Origin: Collinsella aerofaciens
Lineage (GTDB): Bacteria; Actinomycetota; Coriobacteriia; Coriobacteriales; Coriobacteriaceae
DNA: 60,422 nt
Assembly (NCBI RefSeq): GCF_015548375.1
Contig: NZ_JADMWW010000017.1
Location: 1-60,422 of the forward strand
Reading direction: 5' to 3'
Position numbers and translations under genes: made by a program. The notes beneath the pieces were generated by a model, which was not told the origin of the DNA, did no database searches, and was given only the letters and a program-made list of their open reading frames with translations. Shown here piece after piece: positions 17,332-26,185 of this stretch (position 1 is its first letter; each line of letters opens with the position of its first letter).

Positions 17332-17820
17332 ATGAGCATCGTCGCAGGGCGCATCGATTATCGACTCCTGCACGGCATCGTCCAGGGTTTCTGGTGTCCC
17401 ACCTATGCCACGCAGCGCACGATGATTATCGACGACGCCACGGCCAATGACGAGGTGCGGAAAGCCGCCATGAAGCTTTCGAAGCCCTCGGGTCAGGCAC
17501 TTTCGATTATCACGGAGGAGAAGGCCCTCACCAATTTTAAAGCCGGTAAATACGACAACCATACCGTGTTTACCATCGCTCGCGATCCGCAGACGTTTCT
17601 CGATCTCATCGAGGCTGGGCAAAAGATCCCGGTGCTCACGCTGGGGCTCACGGAGCTTCCCCCCGAGGGCACCCCGGGCGTCCAAGCGGGGCGCCGCGCC
17701 TTCATCAAGGAGGAGGACATCCCGGTTTATCAGAAGATCGCAGCCTCTGGGACCAAGGTCGAGGTCCGCTATATGACCACCGACAAACCTGTGCCCATCT
17801 CAGAGTTCATCTCGTTGTAA
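17332..17820 (+). CDS. PTS mannose-family IIB component
   Basis: A 162-residue phosphocarrier of the mannose/fructose/sorbose PTS. The active histidine is H14 in RIDYRLLHGIVQGFW; the family motif is RIDxRLIHGQV. It takes phosphate from IIA and gives it to the sugar bound by IIC/IID. ATG 17332 is chosen because GGAAAGGAAGGG precedes it, although the frame stays open upstream to 17263. It is first in the operon IIB-IIC-IID-IIA-NIF3-like. Sugar unknown. Confidence 0.9.
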   Translation: MSIVAGRIDYRLLHGIVQGFWCPTYATQRTMIIDDATANDEVRKAAMKLSKPSGQALSIITEEKALTNFKAGKYDNHTVFTIARDPQTFLDLIEAGQKIPVLTLGLTELPPEGTPGVQAGRRAFIKEEDIPVYQKIAASGTKVEVRYMTTDKPVPISEFISL

Positions 17821-17835
17821 GGAAAGGTGATAGAC

Positions 17836-18618
17836 GTGGAAGTCAACGCACTTCAGTTTGCCCTGCTTGTCATCCTTGCGGGTTTCCGTACGGTTGACGG
17901 GTACGCTACCCAGATGATTCCTAACATGCATGCGCTTGTATGCTGGCTCACTGGCATCATCCTGGGTGATCCCAATGTCGGCCTGATCGTCGGCGGTACC
18001 ATCCAGCTCATGTCCATGGGTGCCGTGGGCCTGGGCGGCTCCTCCGCTCCCGACTACGGCATGGCGGGCATGGTCGCCACAGTCACGGCCTGCATCACCG
18101 GCAACGACGATGTGTCCGTCGGTCTTGCCATCGGTGTCGTCGTCGCCATGCTCTACGTGCAGCTCGACGTCATCTTCAAGATCTACAACTCCTGGGTCTT
18201 CAAGGTCATCCGCGGCTACGCCGTCAAGCGCGATTACAAGAAGATGCTTGCCTCGTGCTTCCTGTCCCACGTGTGGCTGTTCCTCCAGGGTGCGCTCCCG
18301 ATGGTCATCGTCCTTGCCTTTGGCAAGTCCGCGGTCGAGGCCATCAATGCCTTCATGCCCGCTTGGTTCACCGGCGGCCTTTCCATCGCCGCGGGTGTCC
18401 TGCCTGTCACCGGCTTCGCCATCCTTCTGACCTTCATGCCGGTCAAGAAGTTCTACGCGTTCCTGATCGCCGGCTACGTGCTCGCTGCCTACCTCAACCT
18501 CTCCGTCCTGCCCATCGCGCTGCTCGGTGCCGTCGTCGCTATCGAGTACTTCCGTCTCAAGTCTGAGACCCCCGCCGTCGCCGTTGCCGAGATTGGAGGC
18601 GAGCTCGAAGATGAGTAA
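17836..18618 (+). CDS. PTS mannose-family IIC component
   Basis: A 260-residue membrane permease subunit, mostly hydrophobic, with the IIC-typical GTIQLMSMGAVGLGGSSAPD segment and six to seven membrane spans. The start is GTG 17836, eight bases after GGAAAGG; it overlaps the next gene by 8 bp, so the two are translationally coupled. It forms the sugar channel together with IID. Confidence 0.88.
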   Translation: MEVNALQFALLVILAGFRTVDGYATQMIPNMHALVCWLTGIILGDPNVGLIVGGTIQLMSMGAVGLGGSSAPDYGMAGMVATVTACITGNDDVSVGLAIGVVVAMLYVQLDVIFKIYNSWVFKVIRGYAVKRDYKKMLASCFLSHVWLFLQGALPMVIVLAFGKSAVEAINAFMPAWFTGGLSIAAGVLPVTGFAILLTFMPVKKFYAFLIAGYVLAAYLNLSVLPIALLGAVVAIEYFRLKSETPAVAVAEIGGELEDE

Positions 18619-19492
18619 CTTCTTCAAGCCCAAGGATTTCAAGGATTTCGATGAGGCATCCGCTCCCGTTCAGCTGCCCGATGGCACGTACGAGCCTGTC
18701 CTGACCGACGAGGATCTCAAGATCTGCTCCAGGCGTATGTGCCTCATGGACACTGCTGCGTACTCCTATGCCACGCAGAATGCCCCGTGCGCTATGTTCG
18801 CCTCGTACTATGCTCTGCGCAAGATCTATGGCAACGACGAGGACGCTTTTAACGTTGCGATCTTGAATCAGCTCGACTGCGTGTTCAACGCGACTCCTCC
18901 CGTTTCGGGCCTGCTGCTTGGCGCCGGTCTCGCCATCGAGGATAAGGGACATCTCAACGGCGTCAACGCCGAGAACGACCTCAAGGTCGGCCTCATGGGT
19001 CCTATCTCGGGCATCGGTGACGTCTTTATCTGGCTGTTGCCCATGACCATCTTTGGCTCCATCGCTGGCTACATGGCTCAGCAGGGAAGCCCTGTCGGCA
19101 TCCTGCTCTGGATCGCCATGTGGGTCGCCCTGTATTTCTGGCGCATGCAGAACTACGTCCAGGGTTACAAGGCAGGTGCCTCCGTCGTCACTAAGATGGG
19201 CGATAAGCTTAATGTCCTTACTGACGCAGCCTCGATTCTCGGCCTCACCGTGGTGGGTTCGCTCATCTACAGCTCTGTCAAGATTTCCACGCCGCTTACC
19301 TTTGCGTATGGTGAGATCTCGCTTGGCATCCAGGAGGGCGTACTCGACCAGATTTTCCCCAACCTGTTGGCCGTCTTGCTTGCGGTGCTCGTCTACAAGC
19401 TGATTAAGAAGGGCGTTAAGCTCAACTGGATCATCTTGGGCATCCTGGCTGTGAGTTGTGTCTGCGCGGGTTTCGGTATCCTCGCCGTCTAA
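18611..19492 (+). CDS. PTS mannose-family IID component
   Basis: A 293-residue IID protein. A soluble N-terminal half carries the family's NxPCAMFASYYALRKIYG-like region and GLMGPISGIGDVFIW, the most conserved IID motif; hydrophobic segments follow at the C-terminus. ATG 18611 overlaps the IIC stop and has GGAGG 11 bases upstream. With IIC it makes the membrane translocator. Confidence 0.9.
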   Translation: MSNFFKPKDFKDFDEASAPVQLPDGTYEPVLTDEDLKICSRRMCLMDTAAYSYATQNAPCAMFASYYALRKIYGNDEDAFNVAILNQLDCVFNATPPVSGLLLGAGLAIEDKGHLNGVNAENDLKVGLMGPISGIGDVFIWLLPMTIFGSIAGYMAQQGSPVGILLWIAMWVALYFWRMQNYVQGYKAGASVVTKMGDKLNVLTDAASILGLTVVGSLIYSSVKISTPLTFAYGEISLGIQEGVLDQIFPNLLAVLLAVLVYKLIKKGVKLNWIILGILAVSCVCAGFGILAV

Positions 19493-19528
19493 GCACTTTC
19501 CACCTGTTTCCTTCCTTTTGCCGGGAGG

Positions 19529-19645
19529 CCTTCCCCGAGCCTCCCGGCGTGCCGCGGGCGCCATCCCGTGGCAACGGTTCGTGCTCGAACCGTTCCATTG
19601 CAGCCGCCGCATCTTTCCTACACGCCGCGGCGGCTGCTATGGGAT
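19529..19645 (+). promoter_or_regulatory. Three consecutive hairpins between IID and IIA
   Basis: The 216 bp gap holds three GC-rich stems in a row: GCCGGGAGGC/GCCTCCCGGC (about 19528-19558), AACGGTTCG/CGAACCGTT (about 19574-19595), and GCAGCCGCCG/CGGCGGCTGC (about 19600-19638). None ends in a long T-run. They may stabilise or process the IIB-IIC-IID part of the mRNA or lower IIA expression; I cannot choose. Confidence 0.6.
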
Positions 19646-19708
19646 GATTCGTCTAGACGATGTTCCGCCACTACATGGGTCGTCGTTTTCGATTCAAGGA
19701 GATAGTTT

Positions 19709-20110
19709 ATGAGACACGTCGTGCTCGCATCGCATCATCGGTTTGCTCAGGGGCTTGCCGACACGCTTGAATTCCTGGGTGCCAAATGCGACTTCCACGT
19801 TATCTGCGCCTATGTCGACGATCAGCCGCTCGAGCCTCAGGTCGCCGCGGTGTTCGAACGATTTGGCCCAGATGACGAGGTACTTGTTCTGACCGATATT
19901 CTTGCCGGCAGCGTCAACCAGAAGTTCATGCCCTATGTGGGACCTAATGTGTTCGTGGTTGCCGGCGTGAACGTTGTGCTCGCTATGGAGCTTTGCCTGG
20001 CGCCGATGCCTCTTACCAACGAGGGGATCGAGGAGGCCATTGCCATGGCCGGTCAGTCCATCAAGCTGCTCAACACCATTCAGGTCGAAGATGACGAGGC
20101 CGACGAATAG
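19709..20110 (+). CDS. PTS mannose-family IIA component
   Basis: A 133-residue EIIA-Man domain as a separate protein. The phospho-acceptor is H9 in VVLASHHRFAQGL; the usual motif is ASHG, so a second His replaces Gly. LVLTDILAGSVNQKF matches the conserved second loop. GGAGATAG precedes the ATG. It follows IIB-IIC-IID after a structured gap and precedes the NIF3-like gene by 14 bases, so it is likely in the same operon. Confidence 0.9.
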   Translation: MRHVVLASHHRFAQGLADTLEFLGAKCDFHVICAYVDDQPLEPQVAAVFERFGPDDEVLVLTDILAGSVNQKFMPYVGPNVFVVAGVNVVLAMELCLAPMPLTNEGIEEAIAMAGQSIKLLNTIQVEDDEADE

Positions 20111-20124
20111 ATAAGAGGCATACC

Positions 20125-20991
20125 ATGCTCATCAGTGAGGTCATCCAGCACGTCAAGGACTATAGCTTCGGCATCGACTCGCTCACCGGCAAGTCGATCG
20201 ACGAGGGGGCCACGCGCGACAAAGTGCTCTATGGCGACACCGCTCAGGAATGCACCGGAATCGTGACGTGCATCTGGCCCACGGTCAACGTCATCAAGAA
20301 AGCACGCGAGCTCGGCGCCAACTGCATTATCAGCCACGAGGCCATTTTCTGGAACCATGGCGACCATCAGGATGCGGTTGGCAGCACGTTGGCTTTCAAG
20401 GCTAAGAAGGAGCTGCTCGATGATTGGGGTGGCGCGGTCTGGCGCTGCCATGATTTCATCCATTCCCGTGTGCCCATCGATACGGACGGAGCCATGGCCG
20501 ACGGCATCTTCTATGGTCTGGCCTGGAAGCTCGGCTGGCTTGATTATCGCGTGGGCGACGATAAAGGCTCCTGTCTCGAGTATGAGATTCCCGAGACGGA
20601 TGCCACCGAGCTTGCCCGCGAGCTGGTCGTAAAGCTTGGGCTCAACGGCACGCGCATCGCCGGCGACCCGCATGCTCGTGTGCACCGCGTGCGCGTGCCC
20701 ATGCATGTAATGGGCAATGCCAAGGACGACACGCATGAAATCAACGAGACCGATGTCCATGGCGATGACTGTCTCATGACCATGGAATTTATCGATTTCA
20801 CCACGTGCGAGTACATCCGTGATGCCGGCATGCTCGGACAAAACAAGTGTGCCATCACCATCGGTCACTTCAACCTCGAAGAGCCGGGTATGGAGTATAT
20901 GGTGAGATGGCTGCCCGAAGCGCTGGGGACCGATGCGATACCTGCGACGTTTGTGCGCATGGAGGATACGTACTGCTACGTTGTCGCCTAA
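20125..20991 (+). CDS. NIF3-like dinuclear metal-centre protein
   Basis: A 288-residue member of the NIF3/DUF34 family. Metal-ligand motifs are visible: ISHEAIFWNHGDH in the first half and TIGHFNLEEPGMEY near the C-terminus, which corresponds to the family's closing GHxxxE signature. Family proteins form hexameric rings with two metals per subunit; the biochemical role is poorly defined, with hydrolase activity proposed. Here it lies 14 bases after PTS IIA, so a catabolic step on the imported product is plausible. A terminator follows 16 bases after the stop. Confidence 0.8.
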   Translation: MLISEVIQHVKDYSFGIDSLTGKSIDEGATRDKVLYGDTAQECTGIVTCIWPTVNVIKKARELGANCIISHEAIFWNHGDHQDAVGSTLAFKAKKELLDDWGGAVWRCHDFIHSRVPIDTDGAMADGIFYGLAWKLGWLDYRVGDDKGSCLEYEIPETDATELARELVVKLGLNGTRIAGDPHARVHRVRVPMHVMGNAKDDTHEINETDVHGDDCLMTMEFIDFTTCEYIRDAGMLGQNKCAITIGHFNLEEPGMEYMVRWLPEALGTDAIPATFVRMEDTYCYVVA

Positions 20992-21006
20992 CAAATAGAA
21001 AAACGT

Positions 21007-21043
21007 GCCCGGGACGGCCTATGCGTCAAGCCCGGGCTTTTTT
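21007..21043 (+). terminator. Intrinsic terminator after the NIF3-like gene
   Basis: GCCCGGG (21007-21013) pairs with CCCGGGC (21031-21037) and TTTTTT follows. It may be only partial, since the ceramidase-like gene begins 16 bases later on the same strand. Confidence 0.8.
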
Positions 21044-21058
21044 GAATGGAGGAAAGCC

Positions 21059-22291
21059 GTGAAGGCCGCAAGTGTTTCCGTCGGTATCGCACCTCAAGGT
21101 AAATTCTGGATGGAGGGCTATATCCACCCCATCCGAAAAGAGCCGGGGCTCGGCATCCACGACGAGCCGCGCGCGACGCTGCTTTTGGTCGAGGTCGAAG
21201 GCGCGCGGACGCTATTCGTTTCGATCGATGTGTGCGTTCTCAAGGCTGAGACGACTGCCGCGATGAGGACGGGGCTGTCGGGCTTGTTGGGGATCGAGGT
21301 GGGGCACATCGTCATCAACTCGATCCACACGCATTCTGCGGCGAACGGATTCGGGGGAGCTGGGTCCATGGACATTCCCACCACGCCGGGATACGTCGAG
21401 TATGTGACTGGGTTGGTGCTTCAGGCCGCGACGCGGCTTTGCGATTATGAACGGGACGTTAAGGCCCAGATGCTCATACGTCATGTGCGCGGCTGGTACT
21501 CGAATCGTAACGATGCCGAGCTTCCGTTCGACGATGAGGCCCTGATTTTGCGCTTTGTGTATGAGGATGGGTCCGTTGCGGGTGCCATGCTCAACTTCAA
21601 CTGTCACGCGACGGTCGTCGGACCCACCAACCGACTGCTCACGACCGATGTCCAGGGCGGGGTGCGCGACGAACTCGTCGATTGGATTGGCTGCGTGCCC
21701 TATATCTTTACGGGTGCCTCGGGCGACCTGGGCAACCGACAGTTCCGCCAGGGTAATGATTTCGCCGAGCTCCGACGTGTCGCCAACGGTATTGCCGGCG
21801 AGATCATGAAGGGGACCTTCGAGCCGGTCGAGCTTTCGGCACCCAAAGTGAGCCGTTTTTCGCACCATGTCCACTACAACAACGAACAGTTCTACCCTGA
21901 GTACCAAAGGCAGCTTGACGAGGTGCTCGAGGTACTCGCCAACAATCCCACCTTCGACGAGAAGAAGCTCGCTGATACCGAGAAAGCTATGCTCGAGGAC
22001 CAGCTCGAGCGCCACGAGATGGACTTTACCGTAGAGATAACTACGCTCGACTTTGGCAGCGTGGTGTTCGCGACCTTCCCTGGCGAGCTGGCGAGCGAGC
22101 TTGGCGCCTACATTAGGGAGTCGTTTGCGGGAACGGGTAAGCATCCGGTGGTGATTGGCTACGCCAATGATTATCAGGGGTACTTTGTCGCGGCACACAC
22201 TTATGGCGGCACGAGCTACGAGAGCTATGTGACGCAGATGCCCAAAGGTTGGACCGAGAAGATGCTCGAGTCCTATCGGGGGCAACTGTGA
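21059..22291 (+). CDS. Neutral ceramidase-fold metal hydrolase (probably not a ceramidase)
   Basis: A 410-residue protein matching the N-terminal catalytic domain of neutral/alkaline ceramidases. Probable zinc-site motifs are present: NSIHTHSAANGF, FNCHATVVGPTNRLLTTD, FPGELASELG and GYANDYQGYFVA. In Pseudomonas ceramidase (from memory) the nucleophile Ser lies in GDVSPN; the matching loop here reads ASGDLGNRQF, so that Ser seems to be Gly. It has no signal peptide and no C-terminal Ig-like domain, so it is cytosolic. GTG 21059 follows TGGAGGAAAG. It overlaps the HAD gene by 4 bp. The substrate is probably the phosphorylated product of the adjacent PTS (inference). Confidence 0.75.
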   Translation: MKAASVSVGIAPQGKFWMEGYIHPIRKEPGLGIHDEPRATLLLVEVEGARTLFVSIDVCVLKAETTAAMRTGLSGLLGIEVGHIVINSIHTHSAANGFGGAGSMDIPTTPGYVEYVTGLVLQAATRLCDYERDVKAQMLIRHVRGWYSNRNDAELPFDDEALILRFVYEDGSVAGAMLNFNCHATVVGPTNRLLTTDVQGGVRDELVDWIGCVPYIFTGASGDLGNRQFRQGNDFAELRRVANGIAGEIMKGTFEPVELSAPKVSRFSHHVHYNNEQFYPEYQRQLDEVLEVLANNPTFDEKKLADTEKAMLEDQLERHEMDFTVEITTLDFGSVVFATFPGELASELGAYIRESFAGTGKHPVVIGYANDYQGYFVAAHTYGGTSYESYVTQMPKGWTEKMLESYRGQL

Positions 22292-23127
22292 CAGCGCCGG
22301 GCCTGTTGGCACCGCGAGCGGGCGAGCTCGCTGTCGGATTCTTTGATGTTGACGGAACGCTGGTCTATCGCGACCCCGAGACGGGGCCTGGCAGCGTGCC
22401 GAACGAGCGGGTTTGCCAGGCTATCCGGGCGTTTGCCCGTGCGGGTGGGGTGCCCATCATTGCGTCGGGGCGAGCCATGCCTGGACTCGTGCAGCTGTTC
22501 GATTTATTGCCTTTCCGCGGCTGCGTGAGTCTGGACGGTGCCTACGTTCAGCTCGACGGCGAGGTTATTGCCGACCGATGCTTCGATCGCGTCATGCTGG
22601 AACAGATGGTCTCCGAGATGATCCGGTGCAGGATGGCGGCTTTTTTCGAGGGAACGGACGGTTGTGTCGAGCTTTCGCCTACGGGGGAAAGTCTGTATGA
22701 CTGGGGCGAGGTCGCCTGTGATTTGGAAGGCATGGCTCGCGCTAACCCGTCGCTGCGATTTGGCAAGGTTGACTTTATTGACGTCGCGATGCAGGCATAT
22801 CGAAAAAGCGAGTATCTTCGGTGCGAGCTCGGCTACTACGACGTGGGCGATGGATGCCACGAGCTGGTGATGCCGGGCGTCAATAAGGGGTCGGGATTGC
22901 GGCTTTTAGCGGACAGGATCAAGCGAGGACTGCCGGATGGCTTTCGAATGGTGCGAACTTATGCGTTCGGCGACTCGGAAAACGACCTTGCGATGCTCGA
23001 AGCCGCGGATGTGTCCGTCGCGATGGGGCAAGCGGCGTCGCATGTGCGCGAGGCCGCCGATTATGTGACCGATTCCTGCGCCGAGGACGGTGTGGCGACG
23101 GCGCTGGAAGCGCTCGGCCTTATCTAA
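22288..23127 (+). CDS. Cof-type HAD-superfamily phosphatase
   Basis: A 279-residue HAD-IIB phosphatase. Motif I is GFFDVDGTLVYRD (nucleophile Asp), motif II the SGRAMPG region, motif III the lysine in NKGSGLRLL, and motif IV FGDSENDLAML. The type C2 cap lies between I and III. Start GTG 22288 overlaps the ceramidase-like stop (GTGA), so the two are translationally coupled. It probably removes phosphate from a sugar phosphate of the same pathway. Confidence 0.88.
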   Translation: MTAPGLLAPRAGELAVGFFDVDGTLVYRDPETGPGSVPNERVCQAIRAFARAGGVPIIASGRAMPGLVQLFDLLPFRGCVSLDGAYVQLDGEVIADRCFDRVMLEQMVSEMIRCRMAAFFEGTDGCVELSPTGESLYDWGEVACDLEGMARANPSLRFGKVDFIDVAMQAYRKSEYLRCELGYYDVGDGCHELVMPGVNKGSGLRLLADRIKRGLPDGFRMVRTYAFGDSENDLAMLEAADVSVAMGQAASHVREAADYVTDSCAEDGVATALEALGLI

Positions 23128-23160
23128 GGGGCTTCACCAGAGGTATCGTCAAAATAGCGA

Positions 23161-23196
23161 ATGGGGCAAACGGGGTTACCCGTTTGCCCCATTTTT
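23161..23196. terminator. Strong bidirectional terminator
   Basis: A perfect 14-bp stem ATGGGGCAAACGGG / CCCGTTTGCCCCAT with loop GTTA, followed by TTTTTG. It serves the HAD operon on the plus strand and may serve rlmKL on the minus strand. Confidence 0.88.
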
Positions 23197-23200
23197 GTGT

Positions 23201-25732
23201 CTAGTCGCGTCGTTTAGGCGTGCTGGCGTAGAACTTCTTCTTTTTTGGCTTGTCCGCAGGTGAGGGGTTGGGTGCTGCCGCACGGGGCCTGCGGGCCTCG
23301 GGGTTGCGCAGTTCCTCGACGCGCCCAGCAATTTCCTCGGCGCTAAAGCCGACCTCGGCCATGGCGTCCTCGATAGGCAGGCGGCGCACGATGTAGCAGT
23401 GGTGCACCTTCTGGTTGCGCGCGAAGTCCTCGGGGATGGTCTGCGCCGTAATGTCCTCCAGCACCACGCCCGCGCGGGCGAGCTTGCGCGTCTCGGGGCG
23501 GAAGCCGCGCAGGTTGCAGCTAAAGATGGCATGGCCGCCCTGCGCGAGCAGGCGCGATACGCCGGCCAAAAGCTCAACATGGTCGCGCTGGACATCCCAG
23601 GTGCGGCGGCCCATCTTGGACGAATTCGAGAACGTGGGCGGGTCGACAAAGATCAGGTCCCAGCGGTTGCGCGTCTGGCGCTGGTCGCGAATCCAAGCGA
23701 GTACGTCGTCGCGCACAAAATGATGCTGAGGCCCCACGAAGCCGTTCTGGCGCATGTTGCGCTCGGCCCAGTCCAGATAGGTGTTGGAGAGGTCGACCGT
23801 CACGGTCTCTTCGACGCCGCCATCTGCCGCGTAGCAGGTGGCAGTGCCGGTGTAGGCAAACAGGTTGAGGAAGCGGCGCGCCTGCTTGGCGTGCTCGCGC
23901 ACCAGGTTGCGGGTGACGCGGTGGTCCAAGAAGATGCCGACGTCCAGGTAGTCGTCAAAGTTGACGACAAAGGTGAGGCCGCCCTCTTCGATGAGCGGCA
24001 GTCGACGGCGCGCGATGTTGGCGCGTTCGCCCGATCCGCCCTTGCCGGCGCCCTGCTTGCCGTACTGCGAGCCGCCGCGCGAGCGCATGCGGGCCTTGGC
24101 GTGCACGTGCTCGGCCGGGACATCTAGGATACGCGGCGCGATGGCCAGAATATCGAGCATACGGGCCTGGGCCAGTGCGGGGTCGATGGTCTTGGGCGCG
24201 GCATATTCGGCGATGACGAGCCAGCGGCCCGGCGTCTGCGGGCAACCCTCGTACAGATCGATGGCGGCGGAGTAATCGGGCAGGTCGGCATCGTAGACGC
24301 GGTAGCAGCTCACGCCCTCGCGCTTGGCCCACTTGCGACGCAGGCGGGCGTTCTTGCGCAGGCGGTTGGCGAACTGCTCGGACTCGGGGATGAGCACGGG
24401 CAACGGCTTGCCGTCGCCCAGGTCGAGCGTGGCGGCAGGTTCGGGCATGAGGGCGCCGGCGGCTTCGTCGCTGATGACGTCGTCGGCGTCCGCGGTCTCG
24501 CCCTCGGCGTTTGCGCTGGTCGCAGCCTCAAACGCTGCGGCGGCGTGGTCGAGCGAGGGCCAGACTTCGACGGTCGCCTCTTCGTTGTTGGGCATGACGG
24601 CGATGGAGCGCGCGGGCTCGGCGTGGAGCGCGCGGGCCATAAGGCCATCGCGGGTGAGCGCGGCGACCGGTGCCGAAGCGAGCTCGGGCGCGCGGCGCAG
24701 CTCGCCGACCAGCGTCATGGCGTCGTGCATGAGCGAAAGCGGTGTCTCGGTGGTGTCTGCGACCAGGGCGGCACCGGCAACGGCACCTGCGTGGTCCAGC
24801 ACGGTGGCGGACTTGGCGGCACAAAAATCGACAAAGCGCTTGTAGCCGGCACATTTAACCATGCGTTCAGCAGTCTTGCGGGCGGCGGGGTCAATGTCTA
24901 CGGCCACGATGCGCGCCTGCCGCTCGCGCGCTGCTGCCTCGCGCTCGCGCGCCTCGGCAAGTAGCTGCTCCCACAGGGCGGCGTCGTGCAGCTGCCAGCC
25001 CTCAAAGCCCCAGTGCTCGCGGGCGGCGCCCGGGGCGCGGTCGGTCAGAATGTTCACGGCCTCCAACAGCAGGCCGCCGCCGGCGCACGAAGCGTCGACC
25101 AGCGTGGGCAGGGCTTCGTTCTCGTAATCGTCGGCCGTCAGCTCGCGCTCGCACAGTGCAGTCCAGCCGACCTGCGCCAGCACCAGGGCGGCGTAGTCGG
25201 GGCGCAGCACGTGTGTGTCCTCGCCGGCGCGGGTCGCGGCGGGCGGCAGGCGCTTGAACAGCGGGTCGCCCGAAAGGTCCAGGCTGATGCTCGCGCGGCG
25301 CTGACGCAGCGAAAGCAGCAGGTGGACGTCGGGATCGGCGGCGTCGACATCGGCGCGACGGCCCGTGGTCTCGGCCAGACGGTCGCACAGCGCGTCCTTG
25401 GCGCGCAGGGCCGAGAAGCGCGTGTTGCGCAGCTGCTCGGTCACGCCGCGGGCGGTGATGGCGATGGTGGCGCCGGGGCGGACGATGCTCTCCCAGGCGA
25501 TGTCGTAAACGCCGTCGTACAACTCATCGGCATCCTGCGCCTCAAAGCGCCCAAGCACTACAAACACGCGGCTCGCCAGGCGCGACCACAGACAGGCGCG
25601 GTAGCCCTCTTCGAGCTCGCCCTCAAACGTAGCGCGGCCCTTCAGGCGGCGGACATGCGAAAGCCCGAGGCGTTTAAGCTCATCGGCGAGTGCGGATTCA
25701 AAGCCCTCGGGGCAGCTTGCATAAAATTCCAT
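23201..25732 (-). CDS. rlmKL: Fused 23S rRNA methyltransferase RlmKL
   Basis: An 843-residue two-headed methyltransferase. An N-terminal THUMP domain (MEFYASCPEGFESALADEL, about 1-160) leads into an RlmL-type domain with LVDASCAGGGLLLEA. The C-terminal RlmK-type Rossmann domain has NLFAYTGTATCYAADGGV and DLIFVDPPTFSNSSKM. In E. coli (702 residues) the two halves make m2G2445 and m7G2069 in 23S rRNA. This one is about 140 residues longer, with acidic/alanine-rich inserts around residues 400-460. The RlmL catalytic motif I is unusual (DASCAGGG against DPMCGSGT). The start is placed at the ATG giving MEFYASCP, behind AGAGGT. It stands alone on the minus strand. Confidence 0.9.
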   Translation of the reverse strand: MEFYASCPEGFESALADELKRLGLSHVRRLKGRATFEGELEEGYRACLWSRLASRVFVVLGRFEAQDADELYDGVYDIAWESIVRPGATIAITARGVTEQLRNTRFSALRAKDALCDRLAETTGRRADVDAADPDVHLLLSLRQRRASISLDLSGDPLFKRLPPAATRAGEDTHVLRPDYAALVLAQVGWTALCERELTADDYENEALPTLVDASCAGGGLLLEAVNILTDRAPGAAREHWGFEGWQLHDAALWEQLLAEAREREAAARERQARIVAVDIDPAARKTAERMVKCAGYKRFVDFCAAKSATVLDHAGAVAGAALVADTTETPLSLMHDAMTLVGELRRAPELASAPVAALTRDGLMARALHAEPARSIAVMPNNEEATVEVWPSLDHAAAAFEAATSANAEGETADADDVISDEAAGALMPEPAATLDLGDGKPLPVLIPESEQFANRLRKNARLRRKWAKREGVSCYRVYDADLPDYSAAIDLYEGCPQTPGRWLVIAEYAAPKTIDPALAQARMLDILAIAPRILDVPAEHVHAKARMRSRGGSQYGKQGAGKGGSGERANIARRRLPLIEEGGLTFVVNFDDYLDVGIFLDHRVTRNLVREHAKQARRFLNLFAYTGTATCYAADGGVEETVTVDLSNTYLDWAERNMRQNGFVGPQHHFVRDDVLAWIRDQRQTRNRWDLIFVDPPTFSNSSKMGRRTWDVQRDHVELLAGVSRLLAQGGHAIFSCNLRGFRPETRKLARAGVVLEDITAQTIPEDFARNQKVHHCYIVRRLPIEDAMAEVGFSAEEIAGRVEELRNPEARRPRAAAPNPSPADKPKKKKFYASTPKRRD

Positions 25733-25983
25733 GGGTGACCTCTCTGATTGCGTCGCTCCATTATATGATGGATGCTTCGTTTGCCATCGCCCCCGAAAGG
25801 AACCCATATGATTGATGCGTGCTCCTTGATTCCCATTTTCATTGCAACAGCCTCAGGACTTGGGGCCTCGCACAGGCTCCCGCCGCCTTACAGAACTGAA
25901 AGCTGGGCGTAGGGCAAATCCATGGCACGTGACCTGCGATTGCTCGACCATAGATGGCGTAATCGAGGCTAAGGGAAGGCATC
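25733..25983. other. Intergenic region with an abandoned gene start
   Basis: A well-spaced GAAAGGA precedes ATG 25808, which opens only 34 codons (MIDACSLIPIFIATASG..., stop at 25912). It looks like the first codons of a gene that has lost its remainder, or a chance start. It sits just before the catabolic cluster and may mark an insertion edge. No RNA gene is seen. Confidence 0.35.
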
Positions 25984-26133
25984 ATGCGCAAGGCAAACGA
26001 GAGCTGGTTCTGGCACGCGAACGACATGGCGGTGGCGGGCGACATGAACCCCGTGGTCCGCGTCCTGTGGGTCGCGCTCATCGTAGGCATCGGCGTCGCG
26101 ACGATGGCCACGCTCTGGATCGTCACGAGGTAG
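25984..26133 (+). CDS. 49-residue single-pass membrane protein
   Basis: A short gene with a good GGGAAGG ribosome site 4-5 bases before ATG 25984. The product starts MRKANESWFWHANDMAVAGD and ends in one hydrophobic helix (about 23-47) finishing WIVTR. I do not recognise a family. It is tail-to-tail with the HAD gene on the other strand, 52 bases apart. Confidence 0.5.
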   Translation: MRKANESWFWHANDMAVAGDMNPVVRVLWVALIVGIGVATMATLWIVTR

Positions 26134-26185
26134 CGCGCCACGAACGGATGACGAGGCACGCGGCGTATGCCACGCTGGCGGAACC

